The notes: generated from the sequence alone by a model not told the origin. DNA of 64,000 nt from Herbaspirillum rhizosphaerae (GCF_001189965.1 NZ_LFLU01000020.1:1-64000); one strand, 5' to 3'. Shown: positions 17,235 through 27,350, counted from the stretch's first letter. Numbers and translations are program-made.

Positions 17235-17682
17235 TCGGCAAGCCCGACTGCGGTTTGACTTCTTCCAGGCAAATCATGGAGCGCAGGCCGGCCACGCCGG
17301 GCACCTGCATCAGGCGGTCGGTCAAAAAGTGCGACAGGCTCTTGAGGTCGTGCGAGACCACCTTGAGCAGATAGTCGAAATCGCCGGAAATCGTGTAGCA
17401 CTCGATGATTTCCGGAAACGCCCGGATCACGCTCTCCACCTCGCGCACCTGCTTGAACTGGGCGCGATCGAGCGACAGCGCCACGAAGGCCGTCACATCC
17501 AGTCCCACCGCAGGGGGCGAGACCAATGCCGCATACCGGCGAATCACCCCTTGTTCTTCCAGCACGCGCACGCGGCGCAGGCACTGCGGCGGCGACAAAT
17601 GGATGTTTTCCGAGATGTCGACATTGCTCATGCGACCGTCGTTTTGCAGCAATTCGAGGATCTTGACGTCGAGTTTGTCCAT
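17215..17682 (-). CDS. Lrp/AsnC-family regulator
   Basis: The 155-residue protein has the Lrp/AsnC architecture: an N-terminal helix-turn-helix (MDKLDVKILELLQNDGRMSNVDISENIHLSPPQCLRRVRVLEEQG) and a C-terminal RAM ligand domain. It is divergent from ornithine cyclodeaminase, arginase and an amino acid importer, so it probably senses arginine or ornithine and controls that module. The AT-rich region 17695-17765 between the two directions is the expected binding area. Confidence 0.88.
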   Translation of the reverse strand: MDKLDVKILELLQNDGRMSNVDISENIHLSPPQCLRRVRVLEEQGVIRRYAALVSPPAVGLDVTAFVALSLDRAQFKQVREVESVIRAFPEIIECYTISGDFDYLLKVVSHDLKSLSHFLTDRLMQVPGVAGLRSMICLEEVKPQSGLPITLEDR

Positions 17683-17815
17683 GGAATCTCCTTGTAATGA
17701 AATAAAGCTGCATAACTATCTCTTTATTTATAGGATAAAGAAAGCAAATTTCCAATGTTCATCTGTAAAATTTCTTTCATTGAAACAACGGCGGCGAGCG
17801 GCAACGCCGATCATC

Positions 17816-18880
17816 ATGGTCAAGTACATCGGAACCCGGGAATTGCAGTCTTTTGTGGCCACCCACTCGGTGGAACGCGTCATTGACGCGCTGACGGGCT
17901 ATATCAAAGCAGACTACTTGCGCTGGCAACAGTTCGACAAAACTGCGCGCATGGCGAGTCATTCCACTGTAGGCGTGATTGAATTGATGCCGATTTCGGA
18001 CGGCAAGCTGTATTCGTTCAAGTACGTCAACGGCCATCCCAAGAACACGGCGCAGGGCTTGCTGACGGTGACGGCCTTCGGCGTGCTGGCCGACGTGGAC
18101 AGCGGCTATCCGCGCCTGCTGAGCGAGTTGACGCTGACCACCGCCTTGCGCACGGCGGCGACTTCGGTGCTGGCGGCGAAATACATGGCGCGCCGCAACA
18201 GCCGCGTGATGGCGCTGATCGGCAACGGCGCACAGAGTGAGTTCCAGGCGATTGCGTTTCACTGCCTGCTGGGCATTGAAGAACTGCGGGTATTCGACGT
18301 CGATGCCGCCGCGACCGATAAGCTGTGTCGTAACCTGGCTGCTTATCCGGCGTTGCGCATCGTGCGCGCCGGCAGCGCTGCCGAGGCGGTGCGGGGCGCC
18401 GATATCGTCACGACCGTGACGGCCGACAAGCGCAATGCCGTCATCGTGACGCCGGACATGGTCGAAGCCGGCATGCATTTCAACGCGGTCGGCGGCGATT
18501 GCCCCGGCAAGACCGAGTTGCATGGCGACGTATTGAATAAGGCGCGCGTGATCGTGGAATTCGAGCCGCAATCGCGCATCGAAGGCGAATTGCAGCAAAT
18601 GCCGGCCGACTTCGCCGTGACTGAATTGTGGCAGGTGCTGTCAGGCGCAGCAGTAGGGCGCGGCAGCGATGCCGAGGTGACGGTGTTCGACTCGGTCGGT
18701 TTTGCGCTGGAGGATTTTTCCGCTCTGCGCTATCTGGACGAACAACTGAGCGACGACGACGCCCAAGCTATCGATCTGGTGCCGGAACTGGCCGATCCCA
18801 AGAATTTGTACGGCGTTGCCCTGGGCGGCAAGCCGGCTGTGCTGGACGTGTTGCAGAAGGCGGCTTTGCTGCATGCTTGA
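17816..18880 (+). CDS. Ornithine cyclodeaminase
   Basis: Ornithine cyclodeaminase converts L-ornithine to L-proline and ammonia with NAD as bound cofactor. From the ATG at 17816 (MVKYIGTRELQSF) the protein has 354 residues, the family length. It has the NAD-binding GNGAQSEFQAIAF motif near residue 130 and the conserved segments ARRNSRVMALIG and NAVGGDCPGKTELH. The open frame continues upstream through the antisense of the Lrp gene, so the earlier starts are rejected. Arginase follows 67 bp later, and together they form an arginine to ornithine to proline route. Confidence 0.92.
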   Translation: MVKYIGTRELQSFVATHSVERVIDALTGYIKADYLRWQQFDKTARMASHSTVGVIELMPISDGKLYSFKYVNGHPKNTAQGLLTVTAFGVLADVDSGYPRLLSELTLTTALRTAATSVLAAKYMARRNSRVMALIGNGAQSEFQAIAFHCLLGIEELRVFDVDAAATDKLCRNLAAYPALRIVRAGSAAEAVRGADIVTTVTADKRNAVIVTPDMVEAGMHFNAVGGDCPGKTELHGDVLNKARVIVEFEPQSRIEGELQQMPADFAVTELWQVLSGAAVGRGSDAEVTVFDSVGFALEDFSALRYLDEQLSDDDAQAIDLVPELADPKNLYGVALGGKPAVLDVLQKAALLHA

Positions 18881-18947
18881 TGCTATCGCGCGTCCGGCGA
18901 TTTGCGCATTATTTGATTTTTCCGCTTCACTTGTTTAAGGAACCACC

Positions 18948-19856
18948 ATGAAACAACTCAGACTGATCGGCGCACCTACCGACATCGGCGCCGGTCGTCG
19001 TGGCGCATCGATGGGGCCAGAAGCCCTGCGTGTGGCCAATCTTCAGCAGGCCTTGCAACAGCACGGCCTGGACGTGACGGACGGCGGCGACCTGAGCGGC
19101 CCGGCCAATCCGCAGCAAGGACCCGTCGACGGTTTCCGTCATCTTGAACAAGTCGTAGCCTGGAACCGCAGCGTGCATGAAGCCGTGCACGCCACCTTGC
19201 ATCAGGGACAGCTGCCGGTGCTGTTGGGCGGCGATCATGCGTTGGCCATCGGATCGATTGCGGCGGTGGCGCAATACTGCCGCGAGCAGGGCAAGAAGCT
19301 GCTGGTGCTGTGGCTGGATGCGCACGCCGACGCCAATACCAACACCTCGACGCCGACCGGCAACATCCACGGTATGCCGGTCACCAATCTGCTGGGCATC
19401 GGCCCGGATCAGCTGACCGGCATCGGCGGCAAGGTGCCGGCGCTGCTGCCGGATGCGATCCGCCAGATCGGCATTCGCAGCGTGGACCGGGAAGAAAAGC
19501 AGCACCTGCGTGAACTCGGCCTGCGCGTCTACGACATGCGGCATATCGACGAGCACGGCATGCGAGTGACGATGGAGCAGGCACTGGCCGGCATCGACGC
19601 CGACACCCATTTGCACGTGAGCTTCGACATCGACTTCCTCGATCCGGCGGTGGCGCCGGGCGTGGGCACGGCGGTGCCGGGCGGCCCGACTTACCGCGAG
19701 ACGCAGCTGTGCATGGAGATGATTGCCGATACAGGCCGTCTCGCATCGCTGGACATCATGGAGCTCAATCCCGCTTGCGACGTGCGTAACCAGACGGCGG
19801 AGCTGGTTGTCGAGCTGGTGGAGAGTTTGTTTGGGAAATCTACACTTATTCGATAA
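18948..19856 (+). CDS. rocF: Arginase
   Basis: Arginase hydrolyses L-arginine to L-ornithine and urea using a two-manganese centre. The 302-residue protein has all three metal-binding signatures: GGDHALAIG (residues 90-98), WLDAHADAN and SFDIDFLDPAVAPGVGTAVPGG. The N-terminus (RLIGAPTDIGAGRRGASMGPEALR) is typical of the arginase branch rather than agmatinase. The ATG follows AAGGAACCACC. It supplies the substrate of the ornithine cyclodeaminase encoded just upstream. Confidence 0.95.
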   Translation: MKQLRLIGAPTDIGAGRRGASMGPEALRVANLQQALQQHGLDVTDGGDLSGPANPQQGPVDGFRHLEQVVAWNRSVHEAVHATLHQGQLPVLLGGDHALAIGSIAAVAQYCREQGKKLLVLWLDAHADANTNTSTPTGNIHGMPVTNLLGIGPDQLTGIGGKVPALLPDAIRQIGIRSVDREEKQHLRELGLRVYDMRHIDEHGMRVTMEQALAGIDADTHLHVSFDIDFLDPAVAPGVGTAVPGGPTYRETQLCMEMIADTGRLASLDIMELNPACDVRNQTAELVVELVESLFGKSTLIR

Positions 19857-20093
19857 AAAAGCGACAATTTGTCAGTTGACGGATCGAAGCATACGCCGGA
19901 TCATGTCGGGTTTCGCGCGCGAGACGCGCCCGGCATGACTTCCGGCAATTTGCGCAAATGCGAGCCGATGCAGCAAGGCAAGCAGCAAAGACGTCATCAG
20001 AAACACCAAAGGATTCTTTTTACCGGTGCCATCAAGTTGGCACGCTTTATTCACAACAAGCTTTACTACAGCCTCACCTCAGGGAGAAAAACG

Positions 20094-20873
20094 ATGTCGT
20101 TCAAGAAATTTGTCATGCTCGCCAGCAGCGTTCTGGCGTTGACATTGACTGCAACAGCAGCACAGGCCGCAGATCAGACTTACGTCGTCGGCGCCGGCGG
20201 CACTTACCGTCCATTCGAATTCGAAACGCCGAAGAAGGAACTGGTCGGTTTCGACATCGACATCATCAAGGCCATCGCCAAGGCGTCCGGCTTCCAGATC
20301 AAGCTGGTCAGCACGCCATGGGAAGGCATTTTCGCCACCCTGGGCCAGGGCGACCGCGACATTATCATCTCCGGCATCACCATCACTGAAAAGCGCGCGC
20401 AGATGGTCGATTTCTCGCTGCCGTACTTCCCGGCCGAGCAAGTCATCATCACCGGTTCCGGCTCCAAAGTGACCGCACTGGCTGACCTGAAGAAGCTGCA
20501 AGTCGGCGTGGTCAACTCGACCGCAGGCGACATCATCCTGTCGGAAGAAGTCGGCAAGTCCAGCACCGCGATCCACCGTTTCGACAACACGCCGCTGATG
20601 CTGGAAGAGCTGTATCGCGGCGGTGTCGATGCAGCGATCGGCGACGTCGGCGTGATCAAGTTCTACATCAAGAGCCATCCCGAGAAGCAATTCAAGGTGG
20701 TCGGCGACGCCAAGTTCACCCGCCAATACTTCGGTATCGCCGTGAAAAAGGGCAACAAGGAACTGCAGGACAAGATCAACGCCGGCCTGAAGAAGATCGT
20801 GGCTGACGGCACTTACGCCAAGATCTACAAGGAATGGTTCGACGCCAACGTGCCGACATTGCCGTTGCAATAA
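20094..20873 (+). CDS. Polar amino acid ABC transporter substrate-binding protein
   Basis: The 259-residue protein has a Sec signal peptide (KKFVMLASSVLALTLTATAAQA, cleavage at about residue 23). The mature part opens with the SBP_bac_3 signature GTYRPFEFETPKKELVGFDIDIIKAIAK. The start at 20094 follows AGGGAGAAAA. Placement after arginase suggests arginine, ornithine or another cationic amino acid as ligand. A hairpin at 20909-20936 separates it from the permease gene, consistent with higher expression of the binding protein. Confidence 0.9.
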   Translation: MSFKKFVMLASSVLALTLTATAAQAADQTYVVGAGGTYRPFEFETPKKELVGFDIDIIKAIAKASGFQIKLVSTPWEGIFATLGQGDRDIIISGITITEKRAQMVDFSLPYFPAEQVIITGSGSKVTALADLKKLQVGVVNSTAGDIILSEEVGKSSTAIHRFDNTPLMLEELYRGGVDAAIGDVGVIKFYIKSHPEKQFKVVGDAKFTRQYFGIAVKKGNKELQDKINAGLKKIVADGTYAKIYKEWFDANVPTLPLQ

Positions 20874-20908
20874 TCAGCAATCCGCGTAGTTAAGTATTTC
20901 TTTTCAAT

Positions 20909-20936
20909 GCCCACGTTCTCTGCGAGGACCGTGGGC
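20909..20936 (+). other. Hairpin between binding-protein and permease genes
   Basis: The stem GCCCACG pairs with CGTGGGC, followed by AGATTTTT. It resembles a weak terminator or mRNA-stabilising structure placed after the binding-protein gene and before the permease. Confidence 0.65.
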
Positions 20937-20959
20937 AGATTTTTACCCGGATTGCATTC

Positions 20960-21712
20960 ATGAATTCTTTCTTTCAATGGGAAATCATCGGCGAGTACCT
21001 GCCCCTGTTTGTCGAGGGCACGTGGATGACCATCAAGGTCGCGCTGATTTGCGTGATCTCCGGAACCTGCTGGGGCCTGGCGTTGGGCGTCGGCCGTCTG
21101 GCGGAAGCGCGCCACGGTTTCTGGAAATATTTCCTGCGCTACGCGGTGCAATGGCCGGTGCGCTTTTACGTCAGCTTCCTGCGCGGCACGCCTTTGTTCG
21201 TGCAGATCCTGCTGATTCACTTCGCACTGATGCCGCTGCTGATCAATCCGAGCGGCGGCCTGATCCTGAGCGGCGATATCGCGCGCGAAGTCCGTTCGCA
21301 ATACGGTGCGTTTGCGTCGGCGGTGCTGGCCATCACGCTGAACTCGGGCGCCTATGTGTCGGAGATCTTCCGCGCAGGCATCCAGTCGATCGACCGCGGC
21401 CAGAGCGAAGCGTCGCGCTCGCTCGGCATGAGCTACATGAAGACCTTGCGCAAGGTGGTGCTGCCGCAGGCATTTCGCCGCATGCTGCCGCCGCTGGGCA
21501 ATAACGCCATCGCCATCGTCAAGGATTCGTCGCTGGCGTCGGCCATCGGTCTGGCGGAGCTGGCCTATGCTGCGCGTACGGTGTCCGGCGCCTATGCGCG
21601 CTACTGGGAGCCGTACCTGACCATTTCGGTGGTTTATTGGGTCATTACCTTGCTGCTGTCGGCATTTGTCCGTCACCTCGAAACACGCTACGGCAAAGGA
21701 GATGCGCGATGA
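20960..21712 (+). CDS. Polar amino acid ABC transporter permease
   Basis: The 250-residue inner-membrane permease is of the HisM/ArtQ family. It has about five hydrophobic segments, the motif [14 protein letters not shown], and the ATPase-docking loop [32 protein letters not shown]. Only one permease gene is present, so it probably works as a homodimer. It overlaps the ATPase gene by 4 bp. Confidence 0.92.
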   Translation: MNSFFQWEIIGEYLPLFVEGTWMTIKVALICVISGTCWGLALGVGRLAEARHGFWKYFLRYAVQWPVRFYVSFLRGTPLFVQILLIHFALMPLLINPSGGLILSGDIAREVRSQYGAFASAVLAITLNSGAYVSEIFRAGIQSIDRGQSEASRSLGMSYMKTLRKVVLPQAFRRMLPPLGNNAIAIVKDSSLASAIGLAELAYAARTVSGAYARYWEPYLTISVVYWVITLLLSAFVRHLETRYGKGDAR

Positions 21713-22431
21713 TCAGCGTCAAGCAATTGCAGAAGCAGTACGGCCAGGCGCATATCCTGCGCGGCATCGACTGCGAGATCAAAGAAAGCGAAGTCGTGTG
21801 CGTGATCGGTCCTTCGGGTTCCGGCAAGAGCACCTTCCTGCGTTGCCTCAACGGCCTGGAAGAAGCCACCGACGGCGAGATCGTCATCGACGGCGTCAAG
21901 GTCAACGATCCCAAGGTCGACCTGAACACGCTGCGCGCCGGGATGGGCATGGTGTTCCAGCGCTTCAACCTGTTCCCGCACATGTCGGTGCTGGAAAACC
22001 TGATCATGGCGCCGATGCAGGTGAAGCAGCTGTCGCGCCGCGAAGCGGTGCTGGTGGCCGAGAAGCTGCTGCAGAAGGTCGGCTTGCTGGACAAGATCGA
22101 CGCCTTCCCGAACCAGCTCTCCGGCGGCCAGCAACAGCGCGTGGCGATTGCCCGCGCGCTGGCGATGGAGCCGAAGGTCATGCTGTTCGACGAACCGACG
22201 TCGGCGCTCGATCCCGAGCTGGTCGGCGAAGTGCTGACCGTGATGAAGACGCTGGCCGAAGAAGGCATGACCATGGTGGTGGTCACGCACGAGATGGGTT
22301 TTGCGCGCGAAGTGTCGGATCGCGTGCTGTTCATCGATCAGGGCGTGATCATGGAAGAAGGTCCGCCGCAGCAAGTATTGGGCGAGCCGAAGAATGAACG
22401 TACGCGTGATTTCCTGCGCAAGGTTCTCTAA
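21709..22431 (+). CDS. Polar amino acid ABC transporter ATP-binding protein
   Basis: The 240-residue ATPase is of the GlnQ/HisP/ArtM class. It has Walker [10 protein letters not shown] (about 33-41), the Q-loop segment [18 protein letters not shown], signature [15 protein letters not shown] and Walker [15 protein letters not shown]. The start at 21709 overlaps the permease stop (ATGA) and has AAAGGAG upstream. It closes the arginine module and is followed by a strong terminator. Confidence 0.94.
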   Translation: MISVKQLQKQYGQAHILRGIDCEIKESEVVCVIGPSGSGKSTFLRCLNGLEEATDGEIVIDGVKVNDPKVDLNTLRAGMGMVFQRFNLFPHMSVLENLIMAPMQVKQLSRREAVLVAEKLLQKVGLLDKIDAFPNQLSGGQQQRVAIARALAMEPKVMLFDEPTSALDPELVGEVLTVMKTLAEEGMTMVVVTHEMGFAREVSDRVLFIDQGVIMEEGPPQQVLGEPKNERTRDFLRKVL

Positions 22432-22456
22432 GTCGTCAATCTTCAGTCGCAATAAA

Positions 22457-22494
22457 AAACCGCCGTTGCACGCAAATGCAACGGCGGTTTTTTT
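22457..22494. terminator. Bidirectional terminator
   Basis: A 14-bp perfect stem, AAACCGCCGTTGCA with TGCAACGGCGGTTT, has a 6-base loop and is flanked by A and T runs. It separates the amino acid importer from the convergent pyrD gene. Confidence 0.95.
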
Positions 22495-22520
22495 ACGTCG
22501 GGCGATTCAGTCAGTTCAGA

Positions 22521-23555
22521 TCAACGCAGCGCGTCCGCACATTCCTTGACCAGCGCCGGGCCGCGATAGATCAGGCCGGAATACAGCTGCACCAGCGAGG
22601 CGCCGGCCTGCATCTTGGCCTTGGCGTTGCTGCCGCTGAGGATGCCGCCCACGCCGATGATCGGCAGCGCGTCGCCCAGTTCAGCCTTGAGGCCGCGCAC
22701 CACCTGGTTCGACAATTCAAATACCGGCGCGCCCGACAGGCCGCCGGCTTCTTCGCCGTGCTGCAAGCCCTTGACGGCGTCGCGCGTGATCGTGGTGTTG
22801 GTGGCGATGACGCCGTCGAGCTTGTGGCGCAGCAGCGCGTCGGCGATGTTCTTGATCTGTTCGGCGTCGATGTCCGGTGCAATCTTCAATGCCACCGGCA
22901 CATAGCGCTTGTGCTGGTCGGCCAGGCGCAGTTGCGCTTCCTTCAGTTGCGACAGCAGGGCGTCCAGCTCGGAGGCGCCTTGCAGCTGGCGCAGGTTCTT
23001 GGTATTGGGCGATGAGATGTTGACGGTCACGTAGCTGGCGTAGGGATAGACTTTCTCCAGGCAGTGCAGGTAGTCGTCGGCGGCGCGTTCGATCGGGGTG
23101 TCGGCGTTCTTGCCGATGTTCAGGCCCAGCACGCCTTGCTTGCCCTGATAGAAGCGCGAGCCTTGCACGTTGGCGACGAAAGCGTCGACGCCGCCGTTGT
23201 TGAAGCCCATGCGGTTGATGATCGCGTGCGCGGCCGGCAGGCGGAACATGCGCGGCTTCGGATTGCCCGGCTGCGCGCGCGGCGTGACCGTGCCGATTTC
23301 AATCGAGCCGAAACCGAGCGCGGCCAGGCCGTCGATGTAGGAACCGTCCTTGTCCAGGCCGGCGGCCAGGCCGACCGGGTTAGGGAAGGTGATGCCCATC
23401 ACGGTGCGCGGATCGGCGGCTGGTTTGCTGATGAAGCCGGTCAGGCCGAGCGCAGCGGCGCGGCGCAGGGCGGGCAGGGTCAGGTGGTGGGCGGATTCTG
23501 CGTCGAGAGAGAACAGCAGCGGACGGGCGAGGGCGTAGAGGAGTTTATCGGACAC
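22521..23555 (-). CDS. pyrD: Dihydroorotate dehydrogenase (quinone)
   Basis: PyrD oxidises dihydroorotate to orotate in pyrimidine synthesis and passes electrons to membrane quinone. The 344-residue class 2 enzyme has the N-terminal membrane-associating helix ([17 protein letters not shown]), the FMN segment [24 protein letters not shown], the active-site segment [14 protein letters not shown] with catalytic Ser, and [33 protein letters not shown] at the end. It follows bpt and aat on the minus strand. Confidence 0.96.
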   Translation of the reverse strand: MSDKLLYALARPLLFSLDAESAHHLTLPALRRAAALGLTGFISKPAADPRTVMGITFPNPVGLAAGLDKDGSYIDGLAALGFGSIEIGTVTPRAQPGNPKPRMFRLPAAHAIINRMGFNNGGVDAFVANVQGSRFYQGKQGVLGLNIGKNADTPIERAADDYLHCLEKVYPYASYVTVNISSPNTKNLRQLQGASELDALLSQLKEAQLRLADQHKRYVPVALKIAPDIDAEQIKNIADALLRHKLDGVIATNTTITRDAVKGLQHGEEAGGLSGAPVFELSNQVVRGLKAELGDALPIIGVGGILSGSNAKAKMQAGASLVQLYSGLIYRGPALVKECADALR

Positions 23556-23648
23556 GATGAGTCGGCTAGAGGGAAAAGTGCCGCTATTTTAACGTGTCCG
23601 GAGCGGTTTCCCGCTGAAATGGGGGCAGCAAACTTGCTGCCGGCGGGA

Positions 23649-24374
23649 TCAGGGCAACTCGGTCCAGTTGCCGTTTTGTAATGCTTCCAGCGGCCGGAAG
23701 TTGGTCTTGTAGGCCATCTTGGCGCTTTCCTTGATCCAGTAGCCCAGATAGACGTAGGGAATGCCCAACTGGCGGGCTTGTTCGATCTGCCACAGGATGT
23801 TGTAGGTGCCGTAGGACGAACCTTCGACATCCGGATCGTAGAAGGTGTAGACCGATGACAATCCGTCATCCAGCACGTCGATGATGCTGACCATGCGCAG
23901 CGTGCCGCCGGGTTCGCGGAACTCGACCAGGCGCGTGTTGACCTTGCTTTGCAGCAGGAATTGCGCGTACTGGTCGCGGCTGTCCTGGTCCATGCCGCCG
24001 CCGGCATGGCGTACGGACTGGTAGCGCAGATACAGTTCGTAGTGCTCGTAGGCGTAGGTCAGGTTGGTGACCAGCGTCACCAGTTGTTGATTCTTTGTCC
24101 AGGCGCGACGCTGGCTGCGGTTGGGGACGAATTCTGCGGTCTTGATGCGCACCGGCGTGCAAGCCTGGCAACCGTCGCAGTATGGACGGTAGGTAAAGAT
24201 GCCGCTGCGGCGGAAACCGGTCTTGACCAGTTCGGAATACACATCGGCGTTGATCAGGTGCGAAGGCGTGGCGACTTGCGAGCGGGCTTGCTGGTTATCG
24301 AGATAACTGCACGGATACGGCGCCGTGGCATAAAACTGCAAGGTGGAAAACGGCAGGTCTTTAAGGTGCGTCAT
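23649..24374 (-). CDS. bpt: Aspartate/glutamate leucyltransferase (bacterial ATE-like)
   Basis: Bpt/ATE-family proteins transfer an amino acid from tRNA to protein N-termini, making N-degrons. In bacteria they attach Leu to Asp or Glu. The 241-residue protein has the N-terminal cysteine region HPCSYL-like ([16 protein letters not shown]), [16 protein letters not shown], and the C-terminal GNAT-like part [22 protein letters not shown]. The start at 24374 ([10 protein letters not shown]) fits the family better than the longer reading. It lies next to aat, which performs the companion N-end rule reaction. Confidence 0.92.
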   Translation of the reverse strand: MTHLKDLPFSTLQFYATAPYPCSYLDNQQARSQVATPSHLINADVYSELVKTGFRRSGIFTYRPYCDGCQACTPVRIKTAEFVPNRSQRRAWTKNQQLVTLVTNLTYAYEHYELYLRYQSVRHAGGGMDQDSRDQYAQFLLQSKVNTRLVEFREPGGTLRMVSIIDVLDDGLSSVYTFYDPDVEGSSYGTYNILWQIEQARQLGIPYVYLGYWIKESAKMAYKTNFRPLEALQNGNWTELP

Positions 24375-24528
24375 GTGCGTCCTGTGATGTCCTGGAGTGC
24401 AGTCGCTGGCTTCGATTTGCTGTGTTTGCGGCAACGCGTCGTTGTCACGAAGCCGTCACGATTACCGTTAATTTACACTACTTTGCGGAAGCAGTAACAG
24501 CGTCCCGTGAATGGGTTTTAAACAACAA

Positions 24529-25251
24529 TCACGGCTTGACGAACAGATCCAGCGGATGCCAGAACGTGATCTGCGGCGCTTCGATGGCCTGGTGCAAATG
24601 CTTCAGGAATTCCTTGCGCGGAATCGGCGCCGCGCCCAGCGAGGCCAGGTGCGGCGTTTCCTGCTGGCAGTCGATCATCTGCACGCCATGCTGGCGCAGG
24701 AAGTGCACCAGATACGCCAGCGCCACCTTGGAGGCGTCCGACACGCGCGCGAACATCGATTCGCCATAAAACATCTGTCCGATCGACACGCCATATGCGC
24801 CGCCCACCAGCTTGCCATCCAGCCAGACCTCGGACGAATGCGCATAACCGGCGCGATGCAGCCCGCAATAGCCGTCGACGATGTCCTTCGAAATCCAGGT
24901 GCCGGCGTCATCCTTGCGCGGCGCGGCGCAAGCGCGCATGACTTCGCGGAAGGCCGAGTCGAAGCGGACTTCCCAGCGGGCGTCGGTATGACGGCTGCGT
25001 TCGATCTTGCGTAGCGTTTTTTTGAGGCTGTCGGAAATGATGAAGCGGTCGGTGTACAGCACCATGCGCGGATCAGTGCTCCACCACAGGATGGGCTGGC
25101 CTTCGGAGAACCAGGGAAAGATGCCGTGGCGGTAGGCGTTGAGCAGGCGTTGCGGCGACAGATCGGCGCCTGCGGCCAGCAAGCCGGCCGGCTCGGTCAG
25201 CGCCTTGGAGACATCCGGGAAGGGAGAATCGACATCCAGCCAGGAGATCAT
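24529..25251 (-). CDS. aat: Leucyl/phenylalanyl-tRNA-protein transferase
   Basis: Aat adds Leu or Phe from aminoacyl-tRNA to N-terminal Lys or Arg, marking proteins for ClpAP. The 240-residue protein contains [38 protein letters not shown] and [16 protein letters not shown], both hallmark segments. It is followed on the same strand by bpt, with an unusually long gap of about 154 bp. It begins 14 bp after the NUDIX gene, so the two are probably co-transcribed. Confidence 0.95.
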   Translation of the reverse strand: MISWLDVDSPFPDVSKALTEPAGLLAAGADLSPQRLLNAYRHGIFPWFSEGQPILWWSTDPRMVLYTDRFIISDSLKKTLRKIERSRHTDARWEVRFDSAFREVMRACAAPRKDDAGTWISKDIVDGYCGLHRAGYAHSSEVWLDGKLVGGAYGVSIGQMFYGESMFARVSDASKVALAYLVHFLRQHGVQMIDCQQETPHLASLGAAPIPRKEFLKHLHQAIEAPQITFWHPLDLFVKP

Positions 25252-25265
25252 GCGTCGTTCCGCGT

Positions 25266-25841
25266 TTAGTCAGCTTGCATCATGCGTTTGCGAATATCGT
25301 CGGTATGCAGGCCAAAGCCGCCGTCGCCGGTTCTGACCTTGGCCAGATCCGAGAAATAGGCGCGCAGCGTGTACTCGACGGTGGGGAAGGCGATCTCCGA
25401 CCAGGGGATGTCTTCTTCCTTGAATAAGGCGACTTCCAGGCTTTCGGTGCCGGCGGCGTAATCGAGGTCGAGCAGCTCGGCCAGGTAAAAGAAATGCACC
25501 TGATGCACATGCGGCACATTGATCAGCGAGAACAGCGGGCCGAGCTTGATGCGCGCACCGGCTTCTTCTTCGGTCTCGCGCGCGGCGGCGTCGGTGGTGG
25601 TCTCGTTGTTTTCCATGAATCCTGCCGGCAGCGTCCAGAAACCGTGGCGCGGCTCGATGGCGCGGCGGCACAGCAGCACGCGCAATTCGCCGTCGCGTTC
25701 CCAGACCGGGATGGAACCGACCACCATCTTCGGATTTTGATAATGAATGGCGCCGCAATTGCCGCACACGTAGCGCGGACGATTGTCATCGGGAGGGATC
25801 TGCAGAGATACCGGATGAGCGCATTCAGAACAGAATTTCAT
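25266..25841 (-). CDS. Zinc-ribbon NUDIX hydrolase
   Basis: The 191-residue protein has an N-terminal zinc ribbon (CSEC near residue 4, CGNC near residue 27) and a NUDIX domain with a complete Nudix box, [22 protein letters not shown]. The arrangement resembles NADH pyrophosphatase-like enzymes, but it lacks the NudC N-terminal half, and the substrate is not known. It heads the minus-strand run NUDIX-aat-bpt-pyrD. Confidence 0.88.
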   Translation of the reverse strand: MKFCSECAHPVSLQIPPDDNRPRYVCGNCGAIHYQNPKMVVGSIPVWERDGELRVLLCRRAIEPRHGFWTLPAGFMENNETTTDAAARETEEEAGARIKLGPLFSLINVPHVHQVHFFYLAELLDLDYAAGTESLEVALFKEEDIPWSEIAFPTVEYTLRAYFSDLAKVRTGDGGFGLHTDDIRKRMMQAD

Positions 25842-26060
25842 AAAAGACGGTCGACGTGTTTTTGTAGGAATAGTTGACGGCGATCAGGCGCCATCGCGTG
25901 ATAGATGATTCATGGCAAAGTGCGGGTAGAAGTGTATCACTGTCGCCTGTAGGGATACTTTTTTATCGGCGGCGCGGTGGATGTGGGCGGGTTGTAGAGA
26001 CCGCCGGAGCGCACGATGCCCGGGTGAAAGCCGGAACAGGAAAGAATTCGAGTAATCGGT

Positions 26061-26089
26061 TTGCATAGTTCGCGGATATGTCGTATAAT
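26061..26089 (+). promoter_or_regulatory. Promoter of tRNA-fMet
   Basis: A perfect -10 box TATAAT (26084-26089) lies 17 bp after a poor -35 match TTGCAT (26061-26066), with the tRNA beginning 14 bases further on. Confidence 0.65.
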
Positions 26090-26102
26090 CTTTTTTTTCA
26101 GA

Positions 26103-26179
<77 letters not shown>

Positions 26180-26187
26180 AATTGTAA

Positions 26188-26223
26188 AAACCGTTGATAG
26201 CTTCTGGCTCTCAGCGGTTTTTT
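26188..26223 (+). terminator. Terminator of tRNA-fMet
   Basis: The stem AACCGTTGATAGC pairs at 11 of 13 positions with GCTCTCAGCGGTT and is followed by TTTT, starting 9 bases after the tRNA. Confidence 0.8.
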
Positions 26224-26377
26224 GCATTTCGCCGCAGCATTTCACGATTCCGGGCGCGGTCGCTGTTACTTGGGATTTGTGGTTGCGGCTTGCTTCGGCG
26301 GCGTTCGGAGGATGACAAATTCTTGCGCCCTATAGGTCGTCGATTGGGCATGTAGCCATTTCAGTATCAGCAGCAAT

Positions 26378-26405
26378 AAAAAAGCCACGCGAACGTGGCT
26401 TTTTT
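26378..26405. terminator. Bidirectional terminator
   Basis: The perfect stem AAAAAAGCCACG with CGTGGCTTTTTT has loop CGAA. On the minus strand it lies 55 bp past the stop of the small hypothetical gene at 26461-26676, which supports that gene being expressed. Confidence 0.92.
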
Positions 26406-26460
26406 ATTTTCCGGCAAGGACAACGCCGGCGCTAATTCAGCTGATGACTCAACTGTTGAT

Positions 26461-26676
26461 TCAGCTGCTGACTTTGGTGCCGTCGGCGTTTTGAGCAACA
26501 GCAGTGACGGAGCCGGAATTATTCTGCTTCGTCGCGGTGTTGGTATCGGTCTTGATGTCGCCGCCGGCACTGGCCATGACCTTGCTGAAATCCACGGTCG
26601 ATGGTTTGCGTTTGGCGGCTTGTTGCGCGTGTGCAGCTGTCGCTGCGTTGGTAGAAGAAACGGTATTGATCGTCAT
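26461..26676 (-). CDS. Small hydrophilic protein of unknown function
   Basis: From the ATG at 26676, preceded by AGAGGGG, this would be a 71-residue protein (MTINTVSSTNAATAAHAQQ onward), rich in Ala, Thr, Ser and Asn and without signal peptide or membrane segment. The start context and the strong terminator just downstream argue that it is real. I do not recognise a family. A longer reading to 26757 has no support. Confidence 0.5.
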   Translation of the reverse strand: MTINTVSSTNAATAAHAQQAAKRKPSTVDFSKVMASAGGDIKTDTNTATKQNNSGSVTAVAQNADGTKVSS

Positions 26677-26868
26677 GGCGTACCCCTCTGATGAAAAAAC
26701 GAATTCTGTAGTCGATCCAGCGAAGCCAGTATAGGTGAGGAAGACGCCTCGTCTCATGACGTGCGGAATAACTTACACAGCTTTACCTTTATGACGGAGA
26801 GTGTTTTTTCTTAACAGGCGCAAAGAATTGTGAGGCGTTCAGTTGCAGCGGATGAGCGAATAAGTAAA

Positions 26869-27189
26869 TTATTGCGAGGCGTCCTTTGGCGCTTCGTCGT
26901 GCATCTGCTGCATTGCGCGATATGCGGCCTGCGCCGCCTTGCGATAAGCAGGGGATTCGCGGCGTCGCTGTTCTGCCGCCAGCGCCAGCATTTCACGATA
27001 GGCGCGTTGCGCTTCTTTGCAATAGGCAGTCGTATGGCCGGCGGCTTTTTGCAGCGGCAAGGAAGCGGCTTTCTGCGCTACAGGTACAGCGGGCTTGGCG
27101 AGCCGACGGATGCTTCGCGCCGGACGCGTCAGCCATGCCAACAGAACGGGCAGCAACAGGACCGGCCAGATAAGAAATACGATTTGCAT
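26869..27189 (-). CDS. Small membrane-anchored protein of unknown function
   Basis: From the ATG at 27189 the product has 106 residues. One strongly hydrophobic segment opens it (MQIVFLIWPVLLLPVLLAWL), then a basic, Ala/Arg-rich helical tail (residues 65-95 with repeated AYREM and AYRKAAQAAYR pieces). This looks like an inner-membrane anchor with a charged cytoplasmic helix. No clear ribosome binding site is visible and I do not recognise the family. Confidence 0.45.
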   Translation of the reverse strand: MQIVFLIWPVLLLPVLLAWLTRPARSIRRLAKPAVPVAQKAASLPLQKAAGHTTAYCKEAQRAYREMLALAAEQRRRESPAYRKAAQAAYRAMQQMHDEAPKDASQ

Positions 27190-27350
27190 GATGGCATCGC
27201 AAGATGGAATAAGATGCTCTGCATTGTGGAGATCCACCCCTCTGCGATATATAGGAAAAATCTTAAAGTGCAGGCTGCTGTTGCGATACAACGGCGAGAA
27301 AGCAGTTGTTTGCGCGGGCCGCGCAAGAATATGGACAAGGGAATATCAGG

